The translations under genes and the position numbers were made by a program. Under the pieces are notes generated by a model. The model saw only the letters and a program-made list of their open reading frames with translations. It was not told where the DNA came from and ran no database searches. 11,730 nucleotides of DNA from Asterionellopsis glacialis (taxonomy: Eukaryota > Bacillariophyta > Plagiogrammaphyceae > Rhaphoneidales > Asterionellopsidaceae), in assembly GCA_014885115.2 (NCBI GenBank), contig WKLE02006921.1, positions 1 through 11,730 of the forward strand, read 5' to 3'. This document shows, in pieces, positions 1-6,464 of this stretch. Every line of letters starts with the position of its first letter. Position 1 is the stretch's first letter.

Positions 1-885
1 TTCTAACATCAGCCGCTGGAGGCAATGTAGCGTCATCCTTATGCAATGCTGTGATTGGAAATATGGCAGGTATTTTTTTAACACCGGCTCTACTATTGCG
101 ATTCTTTGGTACAGAAATACATCTTCCCTTTTTGGATATGGTAATCAAACTTTGTAACAAGGTGCTTTTACCCGTAGGTGAGTGCATAATCATTTGAATT
201 ATCTGTTGTTTTCTGCTTTTGATAAAATCACTATGAACTCTTTCCTTCTCATCCAGCTGTATGATATCTTTACACTCGTTCGTAACTTTGTTCATACAGG
301 CGTTGGACAGTTACTTCGGAAAACTCCTGCAGTAGGGCTTTACAAAAAGAACTCGAAGAAATTTAAGAGACTGCAAGAAGTGAGTTCACCTGTTGATGAG
401 GAAAGATAGAAGTATCGTTTTCGGCACCACCCCAGAATCTTTACCAATCTTACCTTGATTTCTATCATTTATTCTTTCTGTTGTTGTCTGTACTACGACG
501 CCTGTAGTTGGTCTTATTAGGAATTGTATGGAATGCATTCTGCAATGCCTTTACAAAGGGCATGGGATTGGAATTGCGTCATGCATTGGCATTGCTAACA
601 TTGATTCCAACAATGCATTTGGGATCCTTGTTTGTATTGAAAAAATTCTTTGAATTGCCATTTTGGAAATTTGATCGATCGCAAATCATTGCTTCAGTCT
701 ATTGTGCATCTCACAAAACGTTAGCATTTGGATTACCACTGATCAACACCATATTTGAAGGCAATTCGAACCTTGCCTCGTATTGTGCACCAATTATGTT
801 TGTCCATCCACTTCAATTAGTGTTAGGATCCTTGCTTGTACCACGATTTTCAAAATACATTCAAGATAAAGCACAAGAGCAATAA
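1..885 (+). CDS. SLC10A7-like (SBF-like) membrane transporter, 3' part, three exons
   Basis: This is the C-terminal part of a protein of the SLC10A7 / SBF-like family, multi-pass membrane proteins related to sodium/bile-acid symporters. In animals and yeast the family is linked to calcium homeostasis and glycosylation; the substrate is not settled. The coding exons I infer are 3-177, 300-379 and 508-885 (stop TAA at 883-885), giving 210 residues. The first exon is cut by the window edge. Family-typical segments visible are [20 protein letters not shown] near the start, VGQLLRKTP across the first junction, [13 protein letters not shown], and [14 protein letters not shown] near the end. The splice phases are 1 and 0, and joining the exons restores one continuous frame that reads through the family motifs without a stop. 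Hydrophobic stretches fit the last four to five membrane helices. Family assignment is firm by motif recognition; the transported substrate is unknown. Confidence 0.88.
178..299 (+). other. Spliceosomal intron 1 of the SLC10A7-like gene
   Basis: A 122-bp GT-AG intron in phase 1. The donor reads GTGAGT at 178-183 and the acceptor is TACAG ending at 299. The glycine codon is split (g at 177, gc at 300-301). Splicing joins LLPV to GVGQLLRK, which is what the family alignment expects. Unspliced, the frame would not continue. Confidence 0.85.
380..507 (+). other. Spliceosomal intron 2 of the SLC10A7-like gene
   Basis: A 128-bp GT-AG intron in phase 0. The donor is GTGAGT at 380-385 and the acceptor is CTGTAG ending at 507. 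It joins KRLQE to [12 protein letters not shown] second AG lies at 518-519, but using it would break the hydrophobic segment. Confidence 0.83.
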
Positions 886-964
886 TATAAGAAACATAAA
901 ATTACAGCGACTTTTAAAGGAACGAGGGTAGATTTTCTAAAATAAAGTTTTTTTAAAATTACAA

Positions 965-1300
965 ATGCATAATCGAGCATACCGACAACAAGCCCCTACA
1001 GAGTATCAAAGACACTCAAGTATAGATGGCAATCGCGTATCTCTCTGGTTTTTATTTTCTTATCGCGAAAAGGAATCTTGCCCAACGCAAGTGTCAGATA
1101 GGGAAAGCACCATTCGGGTGATCAAAAATTCACTTGAGGTTTTTCTTCGTATGTTGCACAATCACTATAGTATTGAATCTCATCGTCCGACAACGAGAAG
1201 AATTTCCTCTGCTTCTGGAAGGGAAAGAGAGAACCGAACAACAGAAGACAATTATATCACTGTTGTTGTAGGTGACTTGCAAAGATCTCTACTTGAATAA
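965..1300 (+). CDS. Doubtful ORF, 111 aa, no recognisable family
   Basis: An ATG-initiated frame encoding a hydrophilic, Arg/Ser/Glu-rich 111-residue protein that ends in LQRSLLE. I recognise no domain, signal peptide or membrane segment. It starts 80 bp after the transporter stop codon, where the 3' UTR of that gene should lie. Its last 49 bp overlap, tail to tail, the minus-strand frame ending at 1252. The opposite strand also carries a good candidate 3' splice site near 1215. If that site is real, most of this ORF is antisense to the end of the minus-strand gene. It is listed because it is fairly long, but it could be chance. Confidence 0.2.
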   Translation: MHNRAYRQQAPTEYQRHSSIDGNRVSLWFLFSYREKESCPTQVSDRESTIRVIKNSLEVFLRMLHNHYSIESHRPTTRRISSASGRERENRTTEDNYITVVVGDLQRSLLE

Positions 1301-1635
1301 TATGTAGGTGTCATGGGGCCTTCTACGTCCTCTTCATTGTATGAATTTCTTGAACGTGGACGTACGACACGTGAAGTTACACTATAGGATTGACTTAGTC
1401 GTGGTTTGACTCGTAACTGTATAGAGGGAGGTGTGCGCCGTCTTGTAGCTCCTGTAGTTTGTTGGTGTTGGAATATTCTAGGACCAAGCGGTGGCGACCC
1501 TAGATGAATTGCTGTTCCTGAGTCGGTTGCACCGGTAGAAGGAAAACACCGTTCCTCTACTGGCATTGCATCTTCAAAAAGGTTTGGAAATGCAAGGTAA
1601 GTCATAACACTATCTACCGAAGAAGAATCATTCAT
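1252..1635 (-). CDS. Hypothetical Ser/Pro/Arg-rich disordered protein, possibly with an unannotated 3' exon
   Basis: A 127-codon frame starting at the ATG at 1635-1633. An in-frame stop lies a few codons upstream. The product has an acidic/hydrophobic start (MNDSSSVDSVMTYLAFPNLF), then a Thr/Pro/Arg-rich, probably disordered middle (TGATRRRTPPS, VVRPRSRNSYNEEDVEGP). I recognise no family. Codon choice resembles that of the certain genes in this window. The true 3' end may differ: on the minus strand a donor-like AAGTAGAG in the TYYSSR codons is followed about 80 bp later by a pyrimidine-rich acceptor (TCTCTTTCCCTTCCAG). Splicing there would replace the last residues with a short new tail. The gene is convergent with the transporter. 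Real coding potential is likely but unproven. Confidence 0.4.
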   Translation of the reverse strand: MNDSSSVDSVMTYLAFPNLFEDAMPVEERCFPSTGATDSGTAIHLGSPPLGPRIFQHQQTTGATRRRTPPSIQLRVKPRLSQSYSVTSRVVRPRSRNSYNEEDVEGPMTPTYYSSRDLCKSPTTTVI

Positions 1636-1659
1636 CTTAGTATTGCGATGTTGTTATTG

Positions 1660-1686
1660 TTGCTGTTGCTGTTGCTGTTGCTGTTG
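1660..1686. repeat. TTGCTG hexamer microsatellite (CAA/CAG on the minus strand)
   Basis: Four and a half perfect TTGCTG units, followed by further TTG triplets. On the minus strand these read CAACAG and would encode Gln. A TAA at 1656-1654 separates them from the downstream minus-strand ATG, so in this reading they lie in the 5' leader of the 1252-1635 gene rather than in its protein. Confidence 0.75.
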
Positions 1687-2636
1687 TAAGGTTCTACAGT
1701 AGTGTAGAGAGAAAAGTGTTGGTCGTGTTATGGCTTTGTTGATCAGAGAGGCTCAGGCTAATCTTTATGGCAGCCGTTGTGTGCTTCACGTTGTTCTCAA
1801 CTATGTATTGTTTTTCAATGGTGTCACTTTGTAATATGAGTCCAGGATTTTGCTATGGTATGTTTATTTTGCAGAAAAAAAAATGATACTTCTCTTTGCC
1901 GTGTACCAGTACCGGTTAGCAGTATACTTTTTCCAGGTTTCTGTTACAACTCCACACTCTCTTTGTCCAGCGTGGGGGGTGTTTGCCGCTCAATTTTCAT
2001 ACCAGGGAAAATTATCTCTTCCGTTCGCGTTCGCCATGTCTCTTTGAAAATTCCAAAAGTTTGCTGTTATTTCCGTTGGCAGTTACAACGGAAAGATTGA
2101 AGTTTGGAATTTGGTATCAAATCTACACAAATTAACTAAAGACTACTATTCAATATAGAGTTTTGAGCTCTGATGAAGGTCCTCAAATCCTTATACAGTT
2201 TGAAATAAAACACATTTGGCTGCTTTCAAAAATATTTTTGTCCATGTGTATCAAAATCAGACCTATTATCAGGAAATTCGGAGTCGACAGCTTACGCATA
2301 CCAAAAAAACCGTATCTTTCTCGCATTTACATGTTGTGACAGTAGGGCAGACGGTAACGAAGACAGGATGAAGGACAGAAACATTATGGCAATTCTCGTT
2401 TTGGCCACAGCCAATCATGAAATTTTTTTGCCTACCGCAAGGATAGCCAAGGCTCCAAAAAGAACAATTACCAAGGTATTATGGTGAACAACTGAAAAAT
2501 CCCAGAGAATTGTACACTTTCGACTCTTTACAACAAATATCGTCCTTCTTGATTTTATCTTTATCAGAGAAAGTGGCACACCCTGAGACTCATCCAACAA
2601 GCAATCACCATTGTAGTAGATATCTTAGAATACAAC
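1687..2636. other. Intergenic spacer upstream of RRP8, mostly featureless
   Basis: About 950 bp with no convincing complete gene. It would hold the divergent promoters of the minus-strand gene at 1635 and of RRP8 at 2637. Short open frames (for example 1855-2100 plus and 2415-2600 minus) have no protein-like character. The exception is a WD40-like stretch at about 2048-2158, given separately. Several T-rich runs ending in CAG near 1895, 1935 and 1968 look like splice acceptors, but I could not build a gene around them. Confidence 0.5.
2048..2158 (+). pseudogene. Possible WD40-repeat remnant or orphan exon
   Basis: A 36-codon stretch between two stops contains FAVISVGSYNGKIEVWNL. This fits one WD40 blade end closely: small residues, then G-S-x-[DN]-G-x-[IV]-x-V-W-[DN]-L. 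The same frame is open upstream from about 1850 to a single TGA at 2045-2047, and includes FAAQFSYQGK, loosely like the start of a blade. No start codon, further blades or clear exon structure were found. It may be a decayed WD40 gene fragment, a terminal exon after an acceptor such as CCAAAAG at about 2059, or a coincidence. Confidence 0.25.
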
Positions 2637-3659
2637 ATGACAAAAAGAAAAAGTCAATCGGCAGATGCGCCTTCTAATAACGAAGTATGGAGCAAAAGTA
2701 AAAAGAAAAGGATGCGTCGTTTAAGAGCAAAGCAAGAAACGGAAGGGAAATTGCCGTCTGATAATGACAAGCCTACTCGTCAAGGGAAGGTTAACAATGA
2801 TAATAATAGGAATCCAACAACATCACCAACATCATCTCCAACAGCAAAGAAATCCACAGCGCCACACAAAAAGTTATCAGCTATGCAACAAGCCTTTATG
2901 GCAAGATTATCAGGATCAAGATTTCGTGAATTAAATGAAGAACTATATACAACAGAATCATCAAAAGCATATGAACAATTTTCATCGAATCCTGAGTTAT
3001 ATGAACAATATCATGATGGATTTCGACATCAAGTCAAAGAATGGCCTGTGAATCCAGTAGATGTCATTGCCAAATGGGTGCACAAAAAAGTTGCTCCATC
3101 GTCGTCTTCCACCAAAAAGAAGAGCAAGAATCAACAACAACAACAGCAATCTAAACAAACAAAAAATAAGTTTGTCATTGCTGACTTTGGATGTGGTGAT
3201 GCTGAATTAGCAAAACAAATTTTGAAAATGAATGATACGAAACAAACAAAATCACCGAAACTGCAAGTCCATTCCTTTGATTTAGTAGCCTCATGTTCAT
3301 TAGTTACAGCATGTGATATGGCAAATGTACCCCTTCAAGATAAATCAGTTGATATTGGTATATTTTGTTTATCTCTAATGGGGACCAACTTGGCAGATTT
3401 CATACGTGAAGCCCATCGTGTCTTACGTGATGATGGCATTGTAAAAATAGCGGAAGTACGATCCAGATTTGCAACTTCTGGGAAAGATGAAGAAGTACTG
3501 ACTAATTTTATGGAAGTCTTGGATCAACTTGGGTTTCAATGTGTCTCGAAAGATAAATCGAATAAAATGTTTGTCATGTTGGAATTACAAAAAAATGGAA
3601 AACAACCCGACCCAAAGGTCGCGTATACAGCTAAACCGTGTATATATAAGCGACGATAA
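2637..3659 (+). CDS. RRP8: Rrp8-type ribosomal RNA-processing methyltransferase
   Basis: A single-exon gene of 340 residues. Rrp8 (nucleomethylin in animals) is a nucleolar SAM-dependent enzyme that makes N1-methyladenosine in large-subunit rRNA and aids early pre-rRNA cleavage. The first 80 residues are basic and low in complexity (KSKKKRMRRLRAKQ at about 20-33), fitting nucleolar targeting and RNA binding. The catalytic region begins with GSRFRELNEELYT (93-105), then YHDGFRHQVKEWPVNPVD (125-142). SAM motif I is ADFGCGDAELA (182-192). Further family signatures are FDLV (214-217), CDMANVPL (226-233), FCLSLMGTN (243-251) and IAEVRSRF (271-278). The hallmark residues I can see are all present. 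A Lys/Gln-rich insertion at about 151-178 separates the N-terminal part from motif I. The start is the first ATG of the frame. It is convergent with the TIR gene across a 470-bp spacer. Confidence 0.95.
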   Translation: MTKRKSQSADAPSNNEVWSKSKKKRMRRLRAKQETEGKLPSDNDKPTRQGKVNNDNNRNPTTSPTSSPTAKKSTAPHKKLSAMQQAFMARLSGSRFRELNEELYTTESSKAYEQFSSNPELYEQYHDGFRHQVKEWPVNPVDVIAKWVHKKVAPSSSSTKKKSKNQQQQQQSKQTKNKFVIADFGCGDAELAKQILKMNDTKQTKSPKLQVHSFDLVASCSLVTACDMANVPLQDKSVDIGIFCLSLMGTNLADFIREAHRVLRDDGIVKIAEVRSRFATSGKDEEVLTNFMEVLDQLGFQCVSKDKSNKMFVMLELQKNGKQPDPKVAYTAKPCIYKRR

Positions 3660-4129
3660 GATCAAAAGACAAATGCTTTAAAATACGGTACTTCAAAATT
3701 CTTAACAACCTTATCACTACTGCTAAAGTGATCAAATAACAATCTGAGTTAATACATAACAAATAAAAGTTCCCAATGTATACTTTTGAATAAGCCTTCA
3801 AAGTTTTGGTTATGAACATATGCTTCATGATCTATGACATTGGATAAGGCATACAATCAGCAAATTGTTGCAATGATCTGATCATCCTCGCGGACACTGT
3901 CCCTAGTATACTTTCAATATTTTCAAGTTTTGGGCATCTTTGAGAGCCTTGACGAAGGACGATTCCAATTGACCACCAAGAACCAACCGAGTATACACGT
4001 TTACAAAGAAAATGATACTTCATGCCCTCCCACTACTTTTTTATAAAGGAAAATAAAAAGAGGCGTCTTTTGGGGTATAAAATTACCATTTTAGACTAAC
4101 GCATTTATCTGGTTTGCCGAACTATGCGT
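3660..4129. other. Convergent spacer between RRP8 and the TIR gene
   Basis: AT-rich DNA between two 3' ends, expected to hold both 3' UTRs. The only structure I can support is the TIR-gene remnant on the minus strand at about 3863-3989. The minus-strand frames 3631-3828 and 3832-4023 are not convincing genes. Confidence 0.5.
3863..3989 (-). pseudogene. Remnant of a second TIR-domain gene (paralogue of the 4130-5593 gene)
   Basis: Read on the minus strand, 3989-3903 gives RLVLGGQLESSFVKALKDAQ followed by a short tail and a TAG stop at 3905-3903. ESSFVKALKDAQ aligns without gaps to ESPFVRALKKAK (residues 148-159) of the intact neighbour. A +1 shifted frame just downstream (3892-3863) reads REDDQIIATI, which resembles VQDKEKILQEVI at residues 217-228 of the neighbour. 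The stretch that should lie between them, including the WCVCEL catalytic region, is missing. The picture is a tandem duplicate broken by deletion, stop and frameshift. The first match is strong; the second is weak and partly inferred. Confidence 0.5.
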
Positions 4130-5593
4130 TCACATTATTTTGACCGCATGGGTATTGTTTTTCTTTGTTTTGCAACACTTTTGAACGATACAAAGACAAA
4201 AAACTAATGTCATTAAAATGATCACCAACGAGGATATAGTAATAAAACTTACACCAAACTCAATTTCGTTACTGGTATTTGAGAATTCTGGGAGATAACC
4301 GTTTGGAGACGGATTTGTTGTTGGAAGTTGTGTTGGAAATTCTGATAGACCTACAGTCTGAGACGGAGAGACTGTTTGAGGAGATGGTGGGAACGTTGGG
4401 AGATCTACAGTTGGAGACAGAGAGGTTGTTGGAAGTATTTGTGAAACAGGTGTTGGGAATTCTGATAGATCTACAGTCGGAGACGGAGAGGTTGTTTGAG
4501 GGGATGTTGGGAATGTTGGGAGATCTACAGTTGTAGACGGAGAGGTTGGGAACTCTGAGAGAGCTATGGTTGGAGACGGAGAGGTTGTTGGAAGCGTTGG
4601 TGAAATGAATGGTGGGAACTCTGATAGATCTACAGTTGGAGACGAAGAGGTTGTTGGAAGAGATGTTGGGGGAGGGGTGGATCCTGAAGAATGTTGAGGT
4701 GTATCGCCTCCAAGTGCTTCGTCATGGAAGAGTTTCGATTTTAAAAACATTAAAATCGTGACTACAAGAATTGTGAGATCAAGACAGATCAAAGTCCAGA
4801 GAATCTTTACAACTTTGTACCACACTATGTGCCTTTCTATATGCAAAGTCGGAGGATGTTGTTGTCGGAAACGCTTAATGAGGTCATCAATTTCTTCAAC
4901 GTTGTCTTGAATAACTTCTTGTAATATCTTTTCTTTGTCTTGAACTACCGTTGATGACGCGTCAATGGAACTTGTAGAATTATCTGAAAAGTTATCTGGA
5001 CCAGTTACATACGTATTTTCTAAAGTCAATCCAAATTTATGGGCATAGTATAGTTCACAGACACACCATATGCGGCTGTACAGGTCTGTTGTGGAGTTTC
5101 GTACTACCACGAAATGCTTTGCTTTCTTGAGGGCCCTCACAAAGGGTGATTCTTCAATCGGCTTCATTTCTAATTCTACACTTAGTGATTGAGTCTCATC
5201 CTGGTTCAGAGCAAAGGCACAAATCCACAAATTTGGTTTTGTAGTCCAAGTTTGAAATACATGTTCAATGGAATGAATAAAGTCTTGAAAAGGTTCATCC
5301 CATGCATGAGTGATAAAAACATTGATCTTGAGTCCTTGAGGATTTTTTACCAAGGCAAAGGATGTACCTTTCTTTTGACATAGTGGCTTAATGATGTACT
5401 GATTGACATCTCGCATAGTTTTTCTATGATATGACATTTGGCCAAATTTCCTTGCTGCATCGTGGTGAACATCCATGAGTTGTTCATATGAAATCGACCA
5501 CATAGTTGGATCTTTTCTTGGATCTAGATATGGTTCGGATCGGTGATGTTCTACATCTGTTTCAGAATCGTCATGACTGTCGTTGATTTCCAT
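4130..5593 (-). CDS. TIR-like domain protein with two membrane segments and a Ser/Thr/Pro repeat stalk
   Basis: A 487-residue single-exon protein. Residues 1-88 are hydrophilic and cytosolic-looking, with no signal peptide. Residues 89-185 form a TIR-like domain. It opens with the strand LKINVFITHAWDE (88-100), continues with FVRALKKAKHFVVVRNS (151-167), and reaches LYSRIWCVCELYYA (171-184). That segment matches the TIR helix ending in W-C-x-x-E-L, so Glu180 corresponds to the catalytic glutamate of NAD-cleaving TIR domains. A charged linker with VEEIDDLIKRF (232-242) follows. Hydrophobic segment 1 is about 262-284. Seven imperfect Ser/Thr/Pro repeats fill 313-437. Hydrophobic segment 2 is about 446-470, followed by the Lys/Cys-rich tail CCKTKKNN. 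I infer a cytosolic TIR, an external stalk or loop and a cytosolic tail. Similar TIR-like domains occur in algal proteins of unknown role; NADase or signalling activity is unproven. A 33-bp tandem duplication abuts the start codon. Confidence 0.72.
   Translation of the reverse strand: MEINDSHDDSETDVEHHRSEPYLDPRKDPTMWSISYEQLMDVHHDAARKFGQMSYHRKTMRDVNQYIIKPLCQKKGTSFALVKNPQGLKINVFITHAWDEPFQDFIHSIEHVFQTWTTKPNLWICAFALNQDETQSLSVELEMKPIEESPFVRALKKAKHFVVVRNSTTDLYSRIWCVCELYYAHKFGLTLENTYVTGPDNFSDNSTSSIDASSTVVQDKEKILQEVIQDNVEEIDDLIKRFRQQHPPTLHIERHIVWYKVVKILWTLICLDLTILVVTILMFLKSKLFHDEALGGDTPQHSSGSTPPPTSLPTTSSSPTVDLSEFPPFISPTLPTTSPSPTIALSEFPTSPSTTVDLPTFPTSPQTTSPSPTVDLSEFPTPVSQILPTTSLSPTVDLPTFPPSPQTVSPSQTVGLSEFPTQLPTTNPSPNGYLPEFSNTSNEIEFGVSFITISSLVIILMTLVFCLCIVQKCCKTKKNNTHAVKIM
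4283..4657 (-). repeat. Coding tandem repeat, Ser/Thr/Pro-rich stalk of the TIR protein
   Basis: It encodes residues 313-437 of the TIR-like protein. The core unit is approximately S-P-S-P-T-V-D-L-S-E-F-P-T, in about seven imperfect copies. Two variants alternate, one ending LSEFP and one ending LPTFP, so there is also a higher-order unit of two cores with linkers such as SQILPTTS or SPQT. The DNA copies stay similar (plus-strand words such as GATCTACAGTTGGAGAC recur), which points to recent expansion. The density of Ser, Thr and Pro suggests an O-glycosylated, extended stalk if this segment is extracytosolic. Confidence 0.85.
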
Positions 5594-5660
5594 TGTGACT
5601 CTAACTTATATGGCACGTTTCGAGATTGTGACTAAAGCTTTATATGGCCTCTTTCGAGAC
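5594..5660. repeat. Tandem 33-bp duplication at the start of the TIR gene
   Basis: Two adjacent imperfect copies, 5594-5626 and 5627-5660. Each reads approximately TGTGACT, then TTATATGGC, then TTTCGAGA. The first copy abuts the minus-strand start codon (5593-5591), so the duplication lies in the 5' leader or core promoter of the TIR gene. The second copy contains the ATG of the small plus-strand frame at 5644. Confidence 0.6.
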
Positions 5661-5880
5661 GTGCTTCTTTAGAAGTTCCTGTAGTTACTATAAAGCTTGT
5701 TGTTGTATTGAAGTTGATCTAAATCTCAATCCCCTAGGTATCAATAGCCTGTCAGACAGAAAACATTGGTTACATGTAAGCCAAAAAACTTTCAATGATT
5801 CAAGATATCTTACTCCGTTGGAACTGAGAGCGACCACGATGGATCTTCTTACCAAAAAATCGGTGTCAATGTTTGGCTGA
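5644..5880 (+). CDS. Small ORF with a protein-like C-terminus, possibly a gene fragment
   Basis: A 78-codon frame beginning with an ATG inside the 33-bp duplication and reading head to head with the TIR gene only 50 bp away. The first 33 residues are Cys-rich and look random. From about residue 34 the sequence becomes protein-like: SDRKHWLHVSQKTF, then YLTPLELRATTMDLLTKK, ending SVSMFG. The amphipathic LTPLELRATTMDLLTKK segment looks like a conserved motif, but I cannot name a family. A pyrimidine-containing stretch ending CCCCTAG at about 5738, or GACAG at about 5760, could be a splice acceptor. The tail could therefore be a terminal exon or a displaced fragment of a larger gene. It may be real, a relic, or chance. 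Confidence 0.3.
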   Translation: MASFETCFFRSSCSYYKACCCIEVDLNLNPLGINSLSDRKHWLHVSQKTFNDSRYLTPLELRATTMDLLTKKSVSMFG

Positions 5881-6464
5881 ACATTGGAAAAATCAGTAAT
5901 GCATGACTGAAGAATGGAATCTTAAAGAAAGCGCATAAAGTTTCTTATTGCAGAAGCGGCCTCGCACACACGGTTTTTTATATTCAAGTGTAAGAGAGTG
6001 TCACGTCCTCAGTCGAAACAAAAAATGAGAGATTCCTTTTGCGAACGCAGACAGACGAGCAATGAACAATACGCGTCAACCTACGAGTCGTATTCATGAT
6101 ATATTATATTATTATTATTATTTCTTTCATTGATCGTGTGCATGCATGTCTTTGTGTTGTGAGGGATCGATCGCGATAGCTCACAGAGTCATGTCGAGCG
6201 ATACGAACACCAACCAAAAAATGAGAGAGCGAGCGACGAAGCGCGACCCGAAACGACTGCAGAATAAGTTGAGATGGTCAAGACGTAGTGAGAAAACGAA
6301 AAAATCATCCAGCCTCGCTGGCATGCAGGGATGCATCAGCAAATTATAGAGATCAATCATCGATCTTCAACAGTCTCTATCGACTCATTGTTGAGCAAGA
6401 CTTTGCTTTGTAGGACATTTGAGCTTTTTGGTGGTATGTTTTGTTCACTTTCACCACGATAACA
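5881..6464 (+). other. Intergenic region and presumed 5' region of the 2OG oxygenase gene
   Basis: About 580 bp without a convincing gene. It has an (ATT)5 microsatellite at 6108-6122 inside a longer AT-rich tract and several CG-containing words. A basic 67-codon frame at 6146-6349 shows no family features. The promoter of the gene starting at 6465 must lie here, but I see no element I can name with confidence. Confidence 0.45.
6436..6462 (+). promoter_or_regulatory. Upstream ORF just before the 2OG oxygenase start
   Basis: An ATG at 6436-6438 opens an eight-codon frame that stops with TAA at 6460-6462, two bases before the main ATG at 6465. If the transcript starts upstream of 6436, ribosomes would have to skip or re-initiate after this uORF, which could dampen translation. 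The uORF is seen directly; its use depends on an unmapped transcript start. Confidence 0.35.

Noticed and set aside
3832..4023. Minus-strand 63-codon frame as an independent gene
   Set aside because: The protein-like signal in this stretch is in a different frame (the TIR remnant); this frame itself has no family features.
4279..4536. Plus-strand frame of 85 codons with repeated LQSETERLFE-like units
   Set aside because: It is the antisense shadow of the Ser/Thr/Pro repeat in the minus-strand TIR gene; the periodicity comes from that repeat.
6146..6349. Basic 67-codon plus-strand frame
   Set aside because: No domain, signal or conserved-looking segment; the Arg/Lys content follows from local AGA/CGA-rich DNA. 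Most likely 5' flank of the oxygenase gene.
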